Position numbers and translations under genes: made by a program. From assembly GCA_947499955.1 (NCBI GenBank), contig CANMQI010000020.1, positions 35,360-99,359 of the forward strand: a DNA stretch of 64,000 bases, read 5' to 3'. The notes under the pieces were generated by a model. The model did not search any database. It saw only the letters and a list, made by a program, of their open reading frames with translations, and was not told the DNA's origin. Origin of the DNA: an uncultured Granulosicoccus sp. (GTDB taxonomy: Bacteria > Pseudomonadota > Gammaproteobacteria > Granulosicoccales > Granulosicoccaceae). Of the stretch, positions 37,029-45,952 are shown piece by piece. Positions within the stretch are counted from its first letter, which is position 1; each line of letters opens with the position of its first letter.

Positions 37029-39173
37029 ATGAAATTTCTCGGGGCAATGTGGCAGATGGTAAATGCCCCGAGGAAGAGTGCAATGCCGACCCCTCGCGAC
37101 CTGGCTGCCTGGGTGGCAAGGAACGACTACCCCGTACTCGACGCCCAGGTGCTGCTTCGCCTGCTTGACCAGACCAACCGGCTCCGGAGTATCGAAAGGT
37201 TGGCCGGCACGACCCCCGACGTGTTTGATGAACTGTTTCTGAGCGCGATCGAGGCCGCTGCCGAGGCGGCGCAACTGGTGCCAGCCTCTATCCATGACCA
37301 CCACCGGGAACCCGGCGGCTGGATAGATCACACGCTGGAGGTGGTCGAAAATGCCTTGCAGGCAAGAAAGCGAAGTATTCTGCCGCCCGGGTCGAAACCG
37401 GAGGCCATTCATCAGGTGGAGTTTGTCTGGACGTATGCCGTCTTCGCCACCGCCCTGCTCCACGACGCCGGCAAGCTTCTGTCACTGACACAACTGCAAC
37501 CCCTGCCCTCGGGGCCGATCTGGACGCCCGGTGGCCTGACACTGAGGGAGGCGACGGTCACGCGTTATTCGATAACCTGGGCTCGCTACCCCTATGAGCT
37601 GCAGACCGTCTCTGCCATCACGCTGCTTGGCCTTCTGCCCAAACCGGGCCTGTCGATGCTGCTCAGGGACCGGAAAGTCCTGCAGGCGATGATCGCCACA
37701 CTGACAGACGACTGGCAGAGCGGTCCGCTCGGTGACATCATCACGCAGGCCGACCAGCAATCAGTACGCACCTACGTCACGCCGGGCAACACGCACACGG
37801 CGTTGCCGAATGCACCGGGCAGACCCATGTCCCAGCGCCTGATGCGGGCTCTGCGAATGGAGATTGATGAAGGAGCCCTGAAGCTCAATGCCACCGGGGG
37901 CGTCGGTTGGGTGAAGGACGGGAGTGTCTGGCTGGTGTGCAAGGTCATCGCCCGGCGCATGCGGGAGAAACTGGAGAGTGAAGGCGCGTCCGACATTCCG
38001 GAGGATGAGCGGATTTACGATATTCTGCTGGATCAAGGCCTGATCATCCCCAACGAGACGCCGGCCCGTCAGTCGATCTGGTACGTCAGCATCGAGTGTG
38101 ATGAGTACACGCACCACCTGACAATGCTCCGGTTCGAACGCTCCACGATCATTCACCGATCGAAACGCGTGGACGAGTTCGAAGGCGAGATTGTGTCCCT
38201 GTCCAGAGAGGCGATGCTGGCGCGACGCGCCGAAGCCAGGGAGACGGCTCGGCAGGCTGCCTTGCAGGATCAGGGGGATGAGGCGAAGCCTGTGACGTCG
38301 ACAGCCGGCCCTGCCACGGATACGCTCGATGACAACGCGACGGTCGCCGGGGCAGCCCGGCCCTCGGTACAGCACGAACCATCAAGACAGGATAACGACG
38401 AACCTCAACCCGGTATCACCGCTTCCGAACCGCCCGTCAGTGCCCCGGCCGATCCGGCGGTAGCCCCCCCCTGCCCTGCCCCGGCAGATCCCACCGAACC
38501 GGTGGACGAGCCTTCGCAGGAAAAGGATGTGTCCCGGACAACGCCGCCTGTTGTGAAGAAGGCGAAGGCGGGATCTGGTGGTCGGCGCAAGGGGGCGGCA
38601 CGTGATGCGGCTACCGCGGCGGTCGTGGCGCAGATCAACACCCGCGGCGTGGTCGATCGCTCTGCCATCTACAGTGATCCGGTGGCTCTGGATAACGAGG
38701 CGGTGGGCCGATACTTTCTGACGTGGGTCAGGAAGGCCATCGATGCCGGTACTCCAGGGTTCGCGGTCAATGACGCCGATGGTCACGGTCTCGTGCACCG
38801 GATACCCGAAGGGATGTTTCTGGTGCACCCCAGAATCATTCAGCGCTTTGTCCTCGCCGCCGGCCTGGTCGACGGATTGCCGGATACGCTGGACGGGAAC
38901 CGAAGCCCCGAGCTGAAGCAGGCTGTTGACACGGTTCGCAAGTGCCTGAAGCAGGAGAAACTGCTCGCGGTCACGGCCAAGGGCTATGACGTGCATCAGG
39001 CGGATGTCAGCATGGCAAGGAACCCCTTTGTAACGGGCATGCTGTACGGAATCGTGACACCGACCTGGGCGTTCTACGACGCCGGCGAACAGCCACCAAT
39101 CAACGCCGCAATCAGCCTCTGGCAAGGCGAATACCGAACCGGCACCAGGTTACGTCCCCGGGGTCGTCGGTGA
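37029..39173 (+). CDS. MobH-family relaxase (TraI_2, HD-domain)
   Basis: 714 residues. The N-terminal TraI_2 domain has S-I-H-D-H-H-R-E-P-G-G-W-I-D-H-T-L-E-V near residues 95-115 and the HD metal motif A-L-L-H-D-A-G-K-L near 145. A Pro/Ala-rich linker (~400-540) leads to a TraI_2_C domain (~540-700) with V-N-D-A-D-G-H-G-L-V-H-R-I-P-E-G-M-F-L-V. MobH relaxases nick oriT and lead the strand through TraD. In related ICEs the relaxase gene is separate from the T4SS block, as here. Confidence 0.9.
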   Translation: MKFLGAMWQMVNAPRKSAMPTPRDLAAWVARNDYPVLDAQVLLRLLDQTNRLRSIERLAGTTPDVFDELFLSAIEAAAEAAQLVPASIHDHHREPGGWIDHTLEVVENALQARKRSILPPGSKPEAIHQVEFVWTYAVFATALLHDAGKLLSLTQLQPLPSGPIWTPGGLTLREATVTRYSITWARYPYELQTVSAITLLGLLPKPGLSMLLRDRKVLQAMIATLTDDWQSGPLGDIITQADQQSVRTYVTPGNTHTALPNAPGRPMSQRLMRALRMEIDEGALKLNATGGVGWVKDGSVWLVCKVIARRMREKLESEGASDIPEDERIYDILLDQGLIIPNETPARQSIWYVSIECDEYTHHLTMLRFERSTIIHRSKRVDEFEGEIVSLSREAMLARRAEARETARQAALQDQGDEAKPVTSTAGPATDTLDDNATVAGAARPSVQHEPSRQDNDEPQPGITASEPPVSAPADPAVAPPCPAPADPTEPVDEPSQEKDVSRTTPPVVKKAKAGSGGRRKGAARDAATAAVVAQINTRGVVDRSAIYSDPVALDNEAVGRYFLTWVRKAIDAGTPGFAVNDADGHGLVHRIPEGMFLVHPRIIQRFVLAAGLVDGLPDTLDGNRSPELKQAVDTVRKCLKQEKLLAVTAKGYDVHQADVSMARNPFVTGMLYGIVTPTWAFYDAGEQPPINAAISLWQGEYRTGTRLRPRGRR

Positions 39174-39182
39174 AATTAGGAC

Positions 39183-39232
39183 TTGACCTGCTTCGCATAA
39201 CGAACTATATGCACAAGCGTGCGATGTCGCAC
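39183..39232 (+). promoter_or_regulatory. parAB promoter with operator-like palindrome
   Basis: TTGACC at 39183-39188 and TATATG at 39206-39211 are spaced by exactly 17 bases, a good sigma70-type promoter. Just downstream, at 39219-39232, is GTGCGA-TG-TCGCAC, a perfect 6-bp inverted repeat placed where a repressor would block clearance. The ParA start is at 39256. Autoregulation by ParA or ParB is a reasonable inference. Confidence 0.65.
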
Positions 39233-39255
39233 AGCAGTCCAATGCGCAGGTACCC

Positions 39256-40194
39256 ATGACCGAAGCACCGATACTATCATCTGCCTCCAAAGGCATCATT
39301 TTGGCGATCTTCGGCACCAAGGGAGGTGTGGGCAAAACGAGCCTGTGTGGCAACCTCGGCGCCTTGTGCGCCGAAGCCGGCTTGAAGGTATTGCTCGTCG
39401 ATGCCGACCCACAGGGCTCACTGGGCGCCTTCTACCCTCTGGTCCGGGAGGCAGATGCCGGGATCGTTGAGCTGATTCAGCGAACGGCCTCTCTGGAGCA
39501 ATGCACGAGCGAAACCGCGATTGCAGGGCTCGATGTCATTGTATCGAACGACACGGACGGCATTCTGGAAACCTGGATCCGGGCGGCCACCAATCGCGGC
39601 CCTGCCCTGCGCCTGGCGCTCGAACCTGCCCGCGCCGTTTATGACATCGTGATCATCGATACTCAGGGTGCCGACGGGATGGGCAAGACACAGGAGCTTG
39701 CCCTGCGGGCCGCCGATCGGATCCTCATGCCGATTGTTCCTGATGCAGTCGTGGTGCGTGAGCTGACCAACAACAGCTTCAGTCTGCTGGAGAAGCTCCA
39801 GCCGCTTGACAGCAACGATATCCAGAATCGACTTCCGCCTCCTCACGCGCTGATCTACCGGGTGAAGACCGTCAGCGCCTCCCATCGGGTGTTCACGGAC
39901 GGGTTACGAAGCTTGCTCGATGAGCGCGCTCTGGAAGGCACGGCGATCCGGATGAAAACCGAGGTTCCTGAAGGGGTGGCATACAACGATGCGCAGAGTG
40001 TCTATCCGGCGATACCGGTGCACCGCAAGGATCCGGTCAGGCGCAAGGGGCAGGCCGTGCCGTGTGCCGCAGAGAGTATGTACGATCTGGCGCTGGAACT
40101 TTTTCCGCAGCATGCCGGAGCGTTCGAAACCGTCAAACCCAAAGACAGGGTAGAGCACCTGTCACTCTCCAACGCCGTTGATCATGTGGAGTAA
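39256..40194 (+). CDS. parA: ParA partition ATPase
   Basis: 312 residues with the deviant Walker A K-G-G-V-G-K-T near residues 24-30, L-L-V-D-A-D-P-Q-G-S (A' box), and V-I-I-D-T-Q-G-A-D-G (Walker B). ParA ATPases move or position DNA by gradients on the nucleoid. It is followed after 5 bases by ParB. Partition genes stabilise the excised or replicating element. Confidence 0.93.
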   Translation: MTEAPILSSASKGIILAIFGTKGGVGKTSLCGNLGALCAEAGLKVLLVDADPQGSLGAFYPLVREADAGIVELIQRTASLEQCTSETAIAGLDVIVSNDTDGILETWIRAATNRGPALRLALEPARAVYDIVIIDTQGADGMGKTQELALRAADRILMPIVPDAVVVRELTNNSFSLLEKLQPLDSNDIQNRLPPPHALIYRVKTVSASHRVFTDGLRSLLDERALEGTAIRMKTEVPEGVAYNDAQSVYPAIPVHRKDPVRRKGQAVPCAAESMYDLALELFPQHAGAFETVKPKDRVEHLSLSNAVDHVE

Positions 40195-40199
40195 GAGCC

Positions 40200-41834
40200 A
40201 TGGGTGCAGCAACATTTCAGGCCGCCAAGAAGCCCGTCGTCGCGGCCGCGAAAAAGAAGTCCGGGTTACCGTCACCGGCCAGGATGATCGATGTCACCAT
40301 CGACGAAATTCAGGTGTGGAGGGGACAGCCGAGGCTGGCGCGTAATGCGCGGTACGACACGCTCAAGGAATCGATACGCAACATGGGCGGGCTGGAGCGG
40401 CCGATCGATCTGACGACCGAACCGGGCGTGGAGGGCTACGTCACCCGTAAGGGCGGTGGCACACGGCTTCAGATCCTGCATGAGCTCTGGGCAGAGACCG
40501 GCGATCGCCGGTTCTATCAGCACACCTTGCCCCTGCACGAATACCCGGGCCCGGTGGCCATGCGTGTGTCGCACAACATCGAGAATCTCGAGCGAGGCGA
40601 GCAGACGTGGGGTGATACGGCTCGCTCCATTGCGCAGCTGTGTGCGGACCTGAATGATGAGCTGGGTGATTTCTATGAGCGCACATTGCGCGATCGGGCC
40701 AGCATCATCACGGCGCGCGGACTGCCGCTTCGACACAACCGCCTGACGCTGTACCAATACACGGTGGAGCGGCTGCTGGAACATTTACCCAAAGCCTTCG
40801 GGGCCGGTATGGGCAGGCCACGCGTCGAGGCGATACGCAAGCTCGAGAAGCAATTCGAGGCGCATGTTCAGCGTGAGGCGATCGATATGCTGCCGGACTG
40901 GAAGAATGCCTTTGTCGAGTGTCTGAAGACGGCCGATGCGGACGACGTCGATATCGATGCACTGGAACGCACGCTGAGCCTGAGACTGAAGAACGATTTC
41001 GATATCCATATCGTGGATTCGCAGTTATCACAGAAGCATCCCGATGCGAGTCATCAGAGCGGCCAGACAGGCGCAGTGGAGCAGGGTGCGCAGATCAACG
41101 GCAGCAAACGACAGGCTGGTCCCAGTGGGACCAACAGCGGCCAGGTGCCATCGGGTACCCACACCGGGTCGGGTTTTGGTCCCACTGGGACCAGGAATTC
41201 GGCGACCACGCACAATGATGTCGGGCCCGGCAATTCTGGTCCCAGTGGGACCAACCATCCGGCGACCACGGATGGTGATGAAGAGATCGGGGAGTCTGGT
41301 CCCACTGGGACCAGCCAGGACGAACCGCTGGAAACACCCGAGAACCTGCGTGATCGAGCCTCCCAGCTGTCGGTGGATCTGGCCACGGAATACGGTTTGC
41401 TGGGCGGCGCACTGTTTGCCGTCAATAGTCCTCCCGTCGGCCTGGGCTATGGCGTATCGGATCTGGACGCGGTGCGTCTGCACGAGCGAGAGGACTGGCA
41501 GGACTGCCTGCTGGTATTCAGTGTCATGCACGCCTGCATGTGGGCCTCGGTGCTCGTGGATGTGGAGCTGGGCTTTCTGCAGCGTGAAGCGCTGGCGGAG
41601 ATCGGTGATTCCAGTCCGGAAGTGGTTGGCGCCGCCGTGTCCTGGGACCACCCTCGAGCCACCCAGGTGGCGGTACACCGGCAGCACCTGCAATGTCGCG
41701 TCAGCGCCGGGTTGGCGACGGATCAGGAGACCGCCCTGATCGGCAAACTGCAGTCTCTGGAAGGTCTGGCCACCGCCTATGCAGCGGCCATGCGCAATGC
41801 TCGGGACAAGCTGCAGGCGGTGGATCATGGATAG
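40200..41834 (+). CDS. parB: ParB-family partition protein, ICE type (TIGR03764-like)
   Basis: 544 residues. The ParB/Srx-like N-domain (I-Q-V-W-R-G-Q-P-R ... L-K-E-S-I-R-N-M-G-G-L) is followed by the GERR-equivalent G-Y-V-T-R-K-G-G-G-T-R, and an alpha-helical DNA-binding part (~125-270). Residues ~305-375 are low complexity and contain four G-P-S/T-G-T pentapeptides at 20-residue spacing, whose DNA is a set of identical palindromes (separate entry). The C-terminal ~160 residues form a distinct helical domain. It starts with the ATG at 40200. It probably binds a centromere site. Confidence 0.9.
   Translation: MGAATFQAAKKPVVAAAKKKSGLPSPARMIDVTIDEIQVWRGQPRLARNARYDTLKESIRNMGGLERPIDLTTEPGVEGYVTRKGGGTRLQILHELWAETGDRRFYQHTLPLHEYPGPVAMRVSHNIENLERGEQTWGDTARSIAQLCADLNDELGDFYERTLRDRASIITARGLPLRHNRLTLYQYTVERLLEHLPKAFGAGMGRPRVEAIRKLEKQFEAHVQREAIDMLPDWKNAFVECLKTADADDVDIDALERTLSLRLKNDFDIHIVDSQLSQKHPDASHQSGQTGAVEQGAQINGSKRQAGPSGTNSGQVPSGTHTGSGFGPTGTRNSATTHNDVGPGNSGPSGTNHPATTDGDEEIGESGPTGTSQDEPLETPENLRDRASQLSVDLATEYGLLGGALFAVNSPPVGLGYGVSDLDAVRLHEREDWQDCLLVFSVMHACMWASVLVDVELGFLQREALAEIGDSSPEVVGAAVSWDHPRATQVAVHRQHLQCRVSAGLATDQETALIGKLQSLEGLATAYAAAMRNARDKLQAVDHG
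41118..41312 (+). repeat. Four palindromic iterons inside parB
   Basis: GGTCCCASTGGGACC occurs at 41118-41132, 41178-41192, 41238-41252 and 41298-41312. The spacing is exactly 60 bp and the central base alternates G, C, G, C. Flanks are less conserved (tct before, ar after). A fifth copy lies outside any gene at 46534-46548. Conservation of the nucleotides beyond protein need, palindromy, regular phasing and an intergenic copy all suggest a DNA-level role such as parS or an operator. Confidence 0.85.
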
Positions 41835-42543
41835 ATCCGGCAATACGGCGCTGCAAAGCGTACCGGCGACCCGGCGACGCAATCGAGTCCGGGACACATC
41901 CTGGACGACATTGCGGCGTCAGATCCTTGAAACGATAGCCGCAGCGGCAAGGGCAGGGCACATCGTTCCCCTGCGAAAACTGGGCGTCTCCTACGACCTG
42001 GCCCGGCGTGTGGCCGCTCTTGATCCTCAGGTTCTTGCTGATCTGGCTGCAAACACTGACAGCGATGCGGTTCGTGTGCTGATTGACAACGAGCTCCTGC
42101 TTTCCGAGATTGCCCATCATCTGCCGGTCAGTCGCAATCGCGAGCTGGCGCTGGAACTGCTCGGGGCCGGTGCGACACGAGATATGCTGCGGGACCTGCA
42201 ACTGGTCAATACCAACGCAGAGATCGAGCCCCTGATGTGCATCGCACATCAGGGGCGGACGCAGGTGGGTGGCAAGCCTGCCTGCCTGACCGACAGGGAG
42301 ATTCGCCAGTGTCATGAACTGTGGCGTCTGCGCAATGATCCGGAATCCCTGCATCCGATCCGGCACCTGACCCAGACGGCACATCACCTCAGTCTCCCGG
42401 TGATATCGATCTGGAGATACCTTCACGAGGCATCCAATCTGGAGGCCGTCGTGGAGGGTGAGTCATGGGCAGAGCAGTACCCGTGGATCAGGTGTCTGTA
42501 CCCGAAGTGGGGTGTATCAAGGGGACGGCATGGACGATTCTAA
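41827..42543 (+). CDS. DUF2857-like ICE protein
   Basis: 238 residues from the ATG at 41827, overlapping the parB stop by 8 bases. It is helical: L-R-K-L-G-V-S-Y-D-L-A-R-R-V-A-A-L-D, then L-T-D-R-E-I-R-Q-C-H-E-L-W-R-L-R. DUF2857 proteins follow ParB in type G ICEs, and the region I-A-H-H-L-P-V-S-R-N-R resembles an HTH. A regulatory role is likely but unproven. The DUF call is based on position plus pattern. Confidence 0.6.
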   Translation: MDRSGNTALQSVPATRRRNRVRDTSWTTLRRQILETIAAAARAGHIVPLRKLGVSYDLARRVAALDPQVLADLAANTDSDAVRVLIDNELLLSEIAHHLPVSRNRELALELLGAGATRDMLRDLQLVNTNAEIEPLMCIAHQGRTQVGGKPACLTDREIRQCHELWRLRNDPESLHPIRHLTQTAHHLSLPVISIWRYLHEASNLEAVVEGESWAEQYPWIRCLYPKWGVSRGRHGRF

Positions 42544-42889
42544 AGCGCAGCGATCCGCGGCATTCCGGGAGGCCTTTGAAAAGATGCACTCTCAGGGCGT
42601 GGCTTTCCCGTCTCTGGTGCTCGACATGTTGAAGCACCATGGCCACTCTGTCGCCACACTCTCCCTGGTCGCCACCCAGAAGCAGGGGCGGGCAGTGTCA
42701 GAGCATCAGATACGCAGCAGCCTGCATGGTCGGGTGGCGGCCACCGATGCGCTGCGGGAAGCCCTTGAGGAGACCATTGGGTTTGATCCATGGAGCGTGG
42801 TGGGGCGTCCCAATCTACCTACCGTGCGGCGCGATCTGGAGAGACTGTGCAACAGCGTCGCACACACCACGGTGGACGACCCGGACTGA
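42530..42889 (+). CDS. Small unknown protein after DUF2857-like gene
   Basis: 119 residues from the ATG at 42530, overlapping the previous gene by 14 bases in another frame. It is helical, with Q-G-V-A-F-P-S-L-V-L-D-M-L-K-H-H-G and R-S-S-L-H-G-R-V-A-A-T-D-A-L-R-E-A-L, a pattern compatible with a small DNA-binding helix bundle (a plasmid-type transcription regulator). No family was assigned. Confidence 0.6.
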   Translation: MDDSKAQRSAAFREAFEKMHSQGVAFPSLVLDMLKHHGHSVATLSLVATQKQGRAVSEHQIRSSLHGRVAATDALREALEETIGFDPWSVVGRPNLPTVRRDLERLCNSVAHTTVDDPD

Positions 42890-42939
42890 GTCTCACCCGG
42901 ACACGGCTACCAACCGTTTTTCACAGAGGAACGCTTGCA

Positions 42940-43947
42940 ATGGAAGATGACGTCCAGCCAAAGATACCCAGTCGCTCTATCGGAAAGCAGTATGTCAACA
43001 AGGCGCCCGAGGTCGGTTCCTCGACCGAGGTGCCGGTCAGCCTCGAGGCGGCGATTGCCCAGTCCGGCATGGAGATGCTGAATCGGCGTCTTGGGGAGGA
43101 GAAGGAAGAGGCACCGCAGCCCAGGAACGGTCGGGCGGTATCGGCGATTGAGTTGTATTCGCTCGAGGCGCAGTGGGCGTTCAATGGCCTGCCCTTCAAT
43201 CCCGACAAACCCCGTCAACGTGGTCGACCCGGTTGGGAGGCCTTTCGCGGCAAGGCGCGCTTCATCATCCTGGCCGCCAGCATGAAGGATGATCCGTATG
43301 CGATCCGCACGCTCCTTGAGCTCGATGAGCAATTCAGGGAGCTTATCGAACGTCACCAGACACGCATCGAGCAGCTGGAAGATCTGCTCCGCATCAACGA
43401 TGAGTCCACAGGCACACGCCCTGGGCAGGGATTGCGAATCGTCGAGGTATCAACTGCTCGCTTTACCAAACAGACGATCTACATCACCAGTTCGCTGAAT
43501 GCCTATGCAAGGGTTCTGGCGGATCAGATCAGCGTGTTTGATCGACTGGTCACCCTCCTCCTCACCGCTCGCGACTGTGGTCTTCTGTCCAAGAAGATCG
43601 TCAATCAGACCACCTCGGAAGAGCGGCGAGCGTTGGGCAGGATTTTCGAAACCGCGTTGCGGTTCCGGCCCAGTGGTATTACCCGAACCGACGTTGCCCA
43701 GGGGCTGGCCACTGTCAGGGAAGCCGTTGAGAAGTTTGGCCCCATCCCGGCCGGCATTCTCGATGGTTCCATGAGTCCCAGATACGTGGACATCACGAGT
43801 GTTCTCGACACGGAGTTCCTGCCAGAGGACGTGGCCATCGCGAATGAGCTGGAACCGTCTGCCTCGACAGCGGACACTGCCGGGGCTGACGCGAAGGGTC
43901 CCGGTCAGTCCCGTTCGCCCCGATCCAGAACAACAGAAGCCTCATAG
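42940..43947 (+). CDS. Integrating conjugative element protein, TIGR03761 (PFL_4669) family
   Basis: 335 residues from the ATG at 42940 (AGAGGA upstream). The core, A-I-E-L-Y-S-L-E-A-Q-W-A-F-N-G, then A-R-F-I-I-L-A-A-S-M-K-D-D-P-Y-A and I-Y-I-T-S-S-L-N-A-Y-A, matches PFL_4669/DUF1845 proteins. It is typically located between parB and the ssb/topoisomerase genes of these elements. The function is unknown. Confidence 0.8.
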   Translation: MEDDVQPKIPSRSIGKQYVNKAPEVGSSTEVPVSLEAAIAQSGMEMLNRRLGEEKEEAPQPRNGRAVSAIELYSLEAQWAFNGLPFNPDKPRQRGRPGWEAFRGKARFIILAASMKDDPYAIRTLLELDEQFRELIERHQTRIEQLEDLLRINDESTGTRPGQGLRIVEVSTARFTKQTIYITSSLNAYARVLADQISVFDRLVTLLLTARDCGLLSKKIVNQTTSEERRALGRIFETALRFRPSGITRTDVAQGLATVREAVEKFGPIPAGILDGSMSPRYVDITSVLDTEFLPEDVAIANELEPSASTADTAGADAKGPGQSRSPRSRTTEAS

Positions 43948-44038
43948 CGCCGCTATGGCGCGTTCCACGCGTTCCGGGGCCTTGGTGACCGACCCCTTGC
44001 CCTACCCCCTGATTTTCCCTTTTAAGGGTAAGGGAGAG

Positions 44039-44968
44039 ATGACAGCGGTGCTGGCCACACTCCACGCCGAGCACCGCCGCCTGCAACGATCGGCCCGAAC
44101 GCTGATCCAGGAATTCGCCGGGCCTTCCGAGGCCATGCCCTCGGGCCTGGCCCTGCGTCTTGAATGTTGTGACGATGAACTGATCTGGCGAACCACCCAT
44201 AGCCTGGATCGCAACCGTCCCTTCGCCCTGTTTGGTGCCGCCGGTGAGCCGATCCGATCGCAGCTTCAACCGCAGGCACTGGAATGGCTGATCTATATCG
44301 AGCATCGACGATTACTGCACAAGGCCAAAATGGCATCGGTCGTTCACAGCATGGACGCACTGCACTCGGGTCTGGCAAGTTGTCGAGCGCTCGAGCAGCG
44401 TTTGCACGAACTGGGCAATGCCGATCCTCCGCTCCGTGACGCTGACGATGCTGAGGAGCACCTTGTACCGACTGCCAACGACACCGATGCCCAGCCGTTG
44501 TCCGAGCGTGCCCGCCGCCGCCGCCGAACGCGAAAGCCCTCATCGATCTTCGCCGGTCGCGCGTCCGCCTTGCGCAATCTGGATGGGCTGTGCCGGGAGC
44601 AGCGACGGATAGTCCATGCCTTCAACGAGCTACGCGAGGACTGGCGCTCACGGGTCTCTGCCAGCGGTATTGCTCTCTTCCCGGGCAACGGCGCGCTGCC
44701 CGCCATGGGCTGGCGCGTGACCAATGCCACCGTGCACGGGAAACGTCGTCGACTCGATCTGACCGAGCCGGCCAGTCTGGTGGTTCTTCGTAAACTCGAT
44801 GCCCGCGTGGCGCTGCGCGCAATCGCCACCGAAGCGATCCGGATTGACTGGAGCACACGAGCGTCCGCCGTGCACACGTCTCGCCTCGCCTATGCCGAGT
44901 ATCAGCAGGCGTTGACCGAGCTGGACAAGAGCATCCCGGTCCGGCTGACGAGCGCGACGCGGCCCTGA
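44039..44968 (+). CDS. Unknown ICE protein, DUF3158 position
   Basis: 309 residues if started at the ATG at 44039 (AGGGAGAG just upstream); another ATG in frame is at 43955. It is strongly helical and basic, with S-E-R-A-R-R-R-R-R-T-R-K in the middle. The C-terminal half contains L-C-R-E-Q-R-R-I-V-H-A-F-N-E-L-R-E-D-W and S-G-I-A-L-F-P-G-N-G. In PFGI-1-like elements the gene after PFL_4669 is DUF3158; this may be a distant version. The DNA-binding look is only compositional. Confidence 0.55.
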   Translation: MTAVLATLHAEHRRLQRSARTLIQEFAGPSEAMPSGLALRLECCDDELIWRTTHSLDRNRPFALFGAAGEPIRSQLQPQALEWLIYIEHRRLLHKAKMASVVHSMDALHSGLASCRALEQRLHELGNADPPLRDADDAEEHLVPTANDTDAQPLSERARRRRRTRKPSSIFAGRASALRNLDGLCREQRRIVHAFNELREDWRSRVSASGIALFPGNGALPAMGWRVTNATVHGKRRRLDLTEPASLVVLRKLDARVALRAIATEAIRIDWSTRASAVHTSRLAYAEYQQALTELDKSIPVRLTSATRP

Positions 44969-45034
44969 TCATCCAACCTGTTGAACGGGGCATTCTTGAC
45001 AAGCGTCGGGACGGCTGATAATAAACAGACAGTT

Positions 45035-45188
45035 GTGCGTATCAGCTGCGTTTTCAGCTGAACGATCCTGGCAGGTGCCATATCCAGGATGAGTGCCTTG
45101 GCTGGCACTTGGCATCCCGTCTACCCAACCCAGTAAGTCCACCCGTTCGGGGCGTATTGCCTCGAACCCGAGGCTGTGCTCGCTCCCT
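45035..45188 (+). ncRNA. Structured 5' leader, copy L2
   Basis: On the plus strand: a CAGCTG/CAGCTG hairpin; stem ATCCTGG (45065-45071) with CCAGGAT (45084-45090) and loop containing GTGCCA; a GTGCC/GGCAC hairpin; then GGCATCC, CCCAACCC, CCACCC, a GGGG block, and GCTCGCTCCC at 45178-45187. This order matches the minus-strand copies at 10795, 57242 and 58263, while the stem sequence differs and still pairs. The gene at 45215 begins 27 bases further on. Confidence 0.72.
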
Positions 45189-45214
45189 GACCCTCACTGT
45201 TCAGGAGACAGATC

Positions 45215-45952
45215 ATGCCTGTTCCACCTATCCAGCCTACCCTGCACGTCGTCTCCGACGCGCACCTGAAACCGGCCGTTGCTCAGACCGGAAACAATGG
45301 CCAGTTGCCATCCGATTCGTCTGATCCTCACCCCCGGTTGTCCGAGATCACCTTGTCGGCAGCGGCGGTTGCCACGCTCATTGGCGCGGTACGGCTCGCC
45401 GGTTCCGATCGCGGAAACGCCGCCAGAACCTGGGCCGAATCCGTTGACCAGACCAGTGCCCCCTCGATCGCCTGCTGGCTCTATGCCGCGATGCTCATGA
45501 CCGATCGCTACCACCCGACCCGACGCGGCTATGTGCCGTTTATCTACGACTCTGCGGCCGAGGCTGCCGAAGCCTTCTTTGCCGAAGAACTGCGTTCGAT
45601 CTACCCGCATCTGGACAAGACAGTCGAAGCCGAGGTGTACACGATTCTCGAGGAACTGATGCGGCTCAGCGGACATCTTTCCGGCGATCAGGAACTCGCC
45701 TGGCGCCGATCGACAGACCCGGATCGAGCGCGACTGGCCAGTTTCAGACCGGTAGCCTGGCTGGGGCGAAAAGCCCTGCGATGTGTCCTGACAACCAGCC
45801 TGTTTCTGGGCTACTTCCTCGTGTATCTCAGCGGCAGTCAACCGCCTCGCAGAACGACATCAACCCCACTGTCGCCTCACCCATCAGCCGATGCGGCGGC
45901 CAGGCCAACGACGCCTGCTGTTCCGCCAGATCGGGGTTCCGTTCATCGTTAG
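45215..45952 (+). CDS. Unknown membrane-anchored protein under leader L2
   Basis: 245 residues, AGGAG eight bases before the ATG. The central part is helical (A-A-V-A-T-L-I-G-A-V-R-L-A and E-V-Y-T-I-L-E-E-L-M-R-L-S-G). A membrane span near residue 205 (L-T-T-S-L-F-L-G-Y-F-L-V-Y-L) precedes a Pro-rich tail. No family was recognised. The gene belongs to the group preceded by the common structured leader, whose other members are DUF932, an unknown protein (57504) and the zinc-ribbon gene. Confidence 0.6.
   Translation: MPVPPIQPTLHVVSDAHLKPAVAQTGNNGQLPSDSSDPHPRLSEITLSAAAVATLIGAVRLAGSDRGNAARTWAESVDQTSAPSIACWLYAAMLMTDRYHPTRRGYVPFIYDSAAEAAEAFFAEELRSIYPHLDKTVEAEVYTILEELMRLSGHLSGDQELAWRRSTDPDRARLASFRPVAWLGRKALRCVLTTSLFLGYFLVYLSGSQPPRRTTSTPLSPHPSADAAARPTTPAVPPDRGSVHR

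Noticed and set aside
41028..41897. 289-codon minus-strand ORF across the parB iterons
   Set aside because: Antisense shadow of parB with biased composition; the plus-strand ParB domains are clear.
44000..44007. CCCTACCC (GGGTAGGG on minus) as a break in octamer polarity
   Set aside because: It is a GGGNAGGG variant, not GGGCAGGG; the polarity claim is limited to GGGCAGGG, and all variants should be counted by computer.
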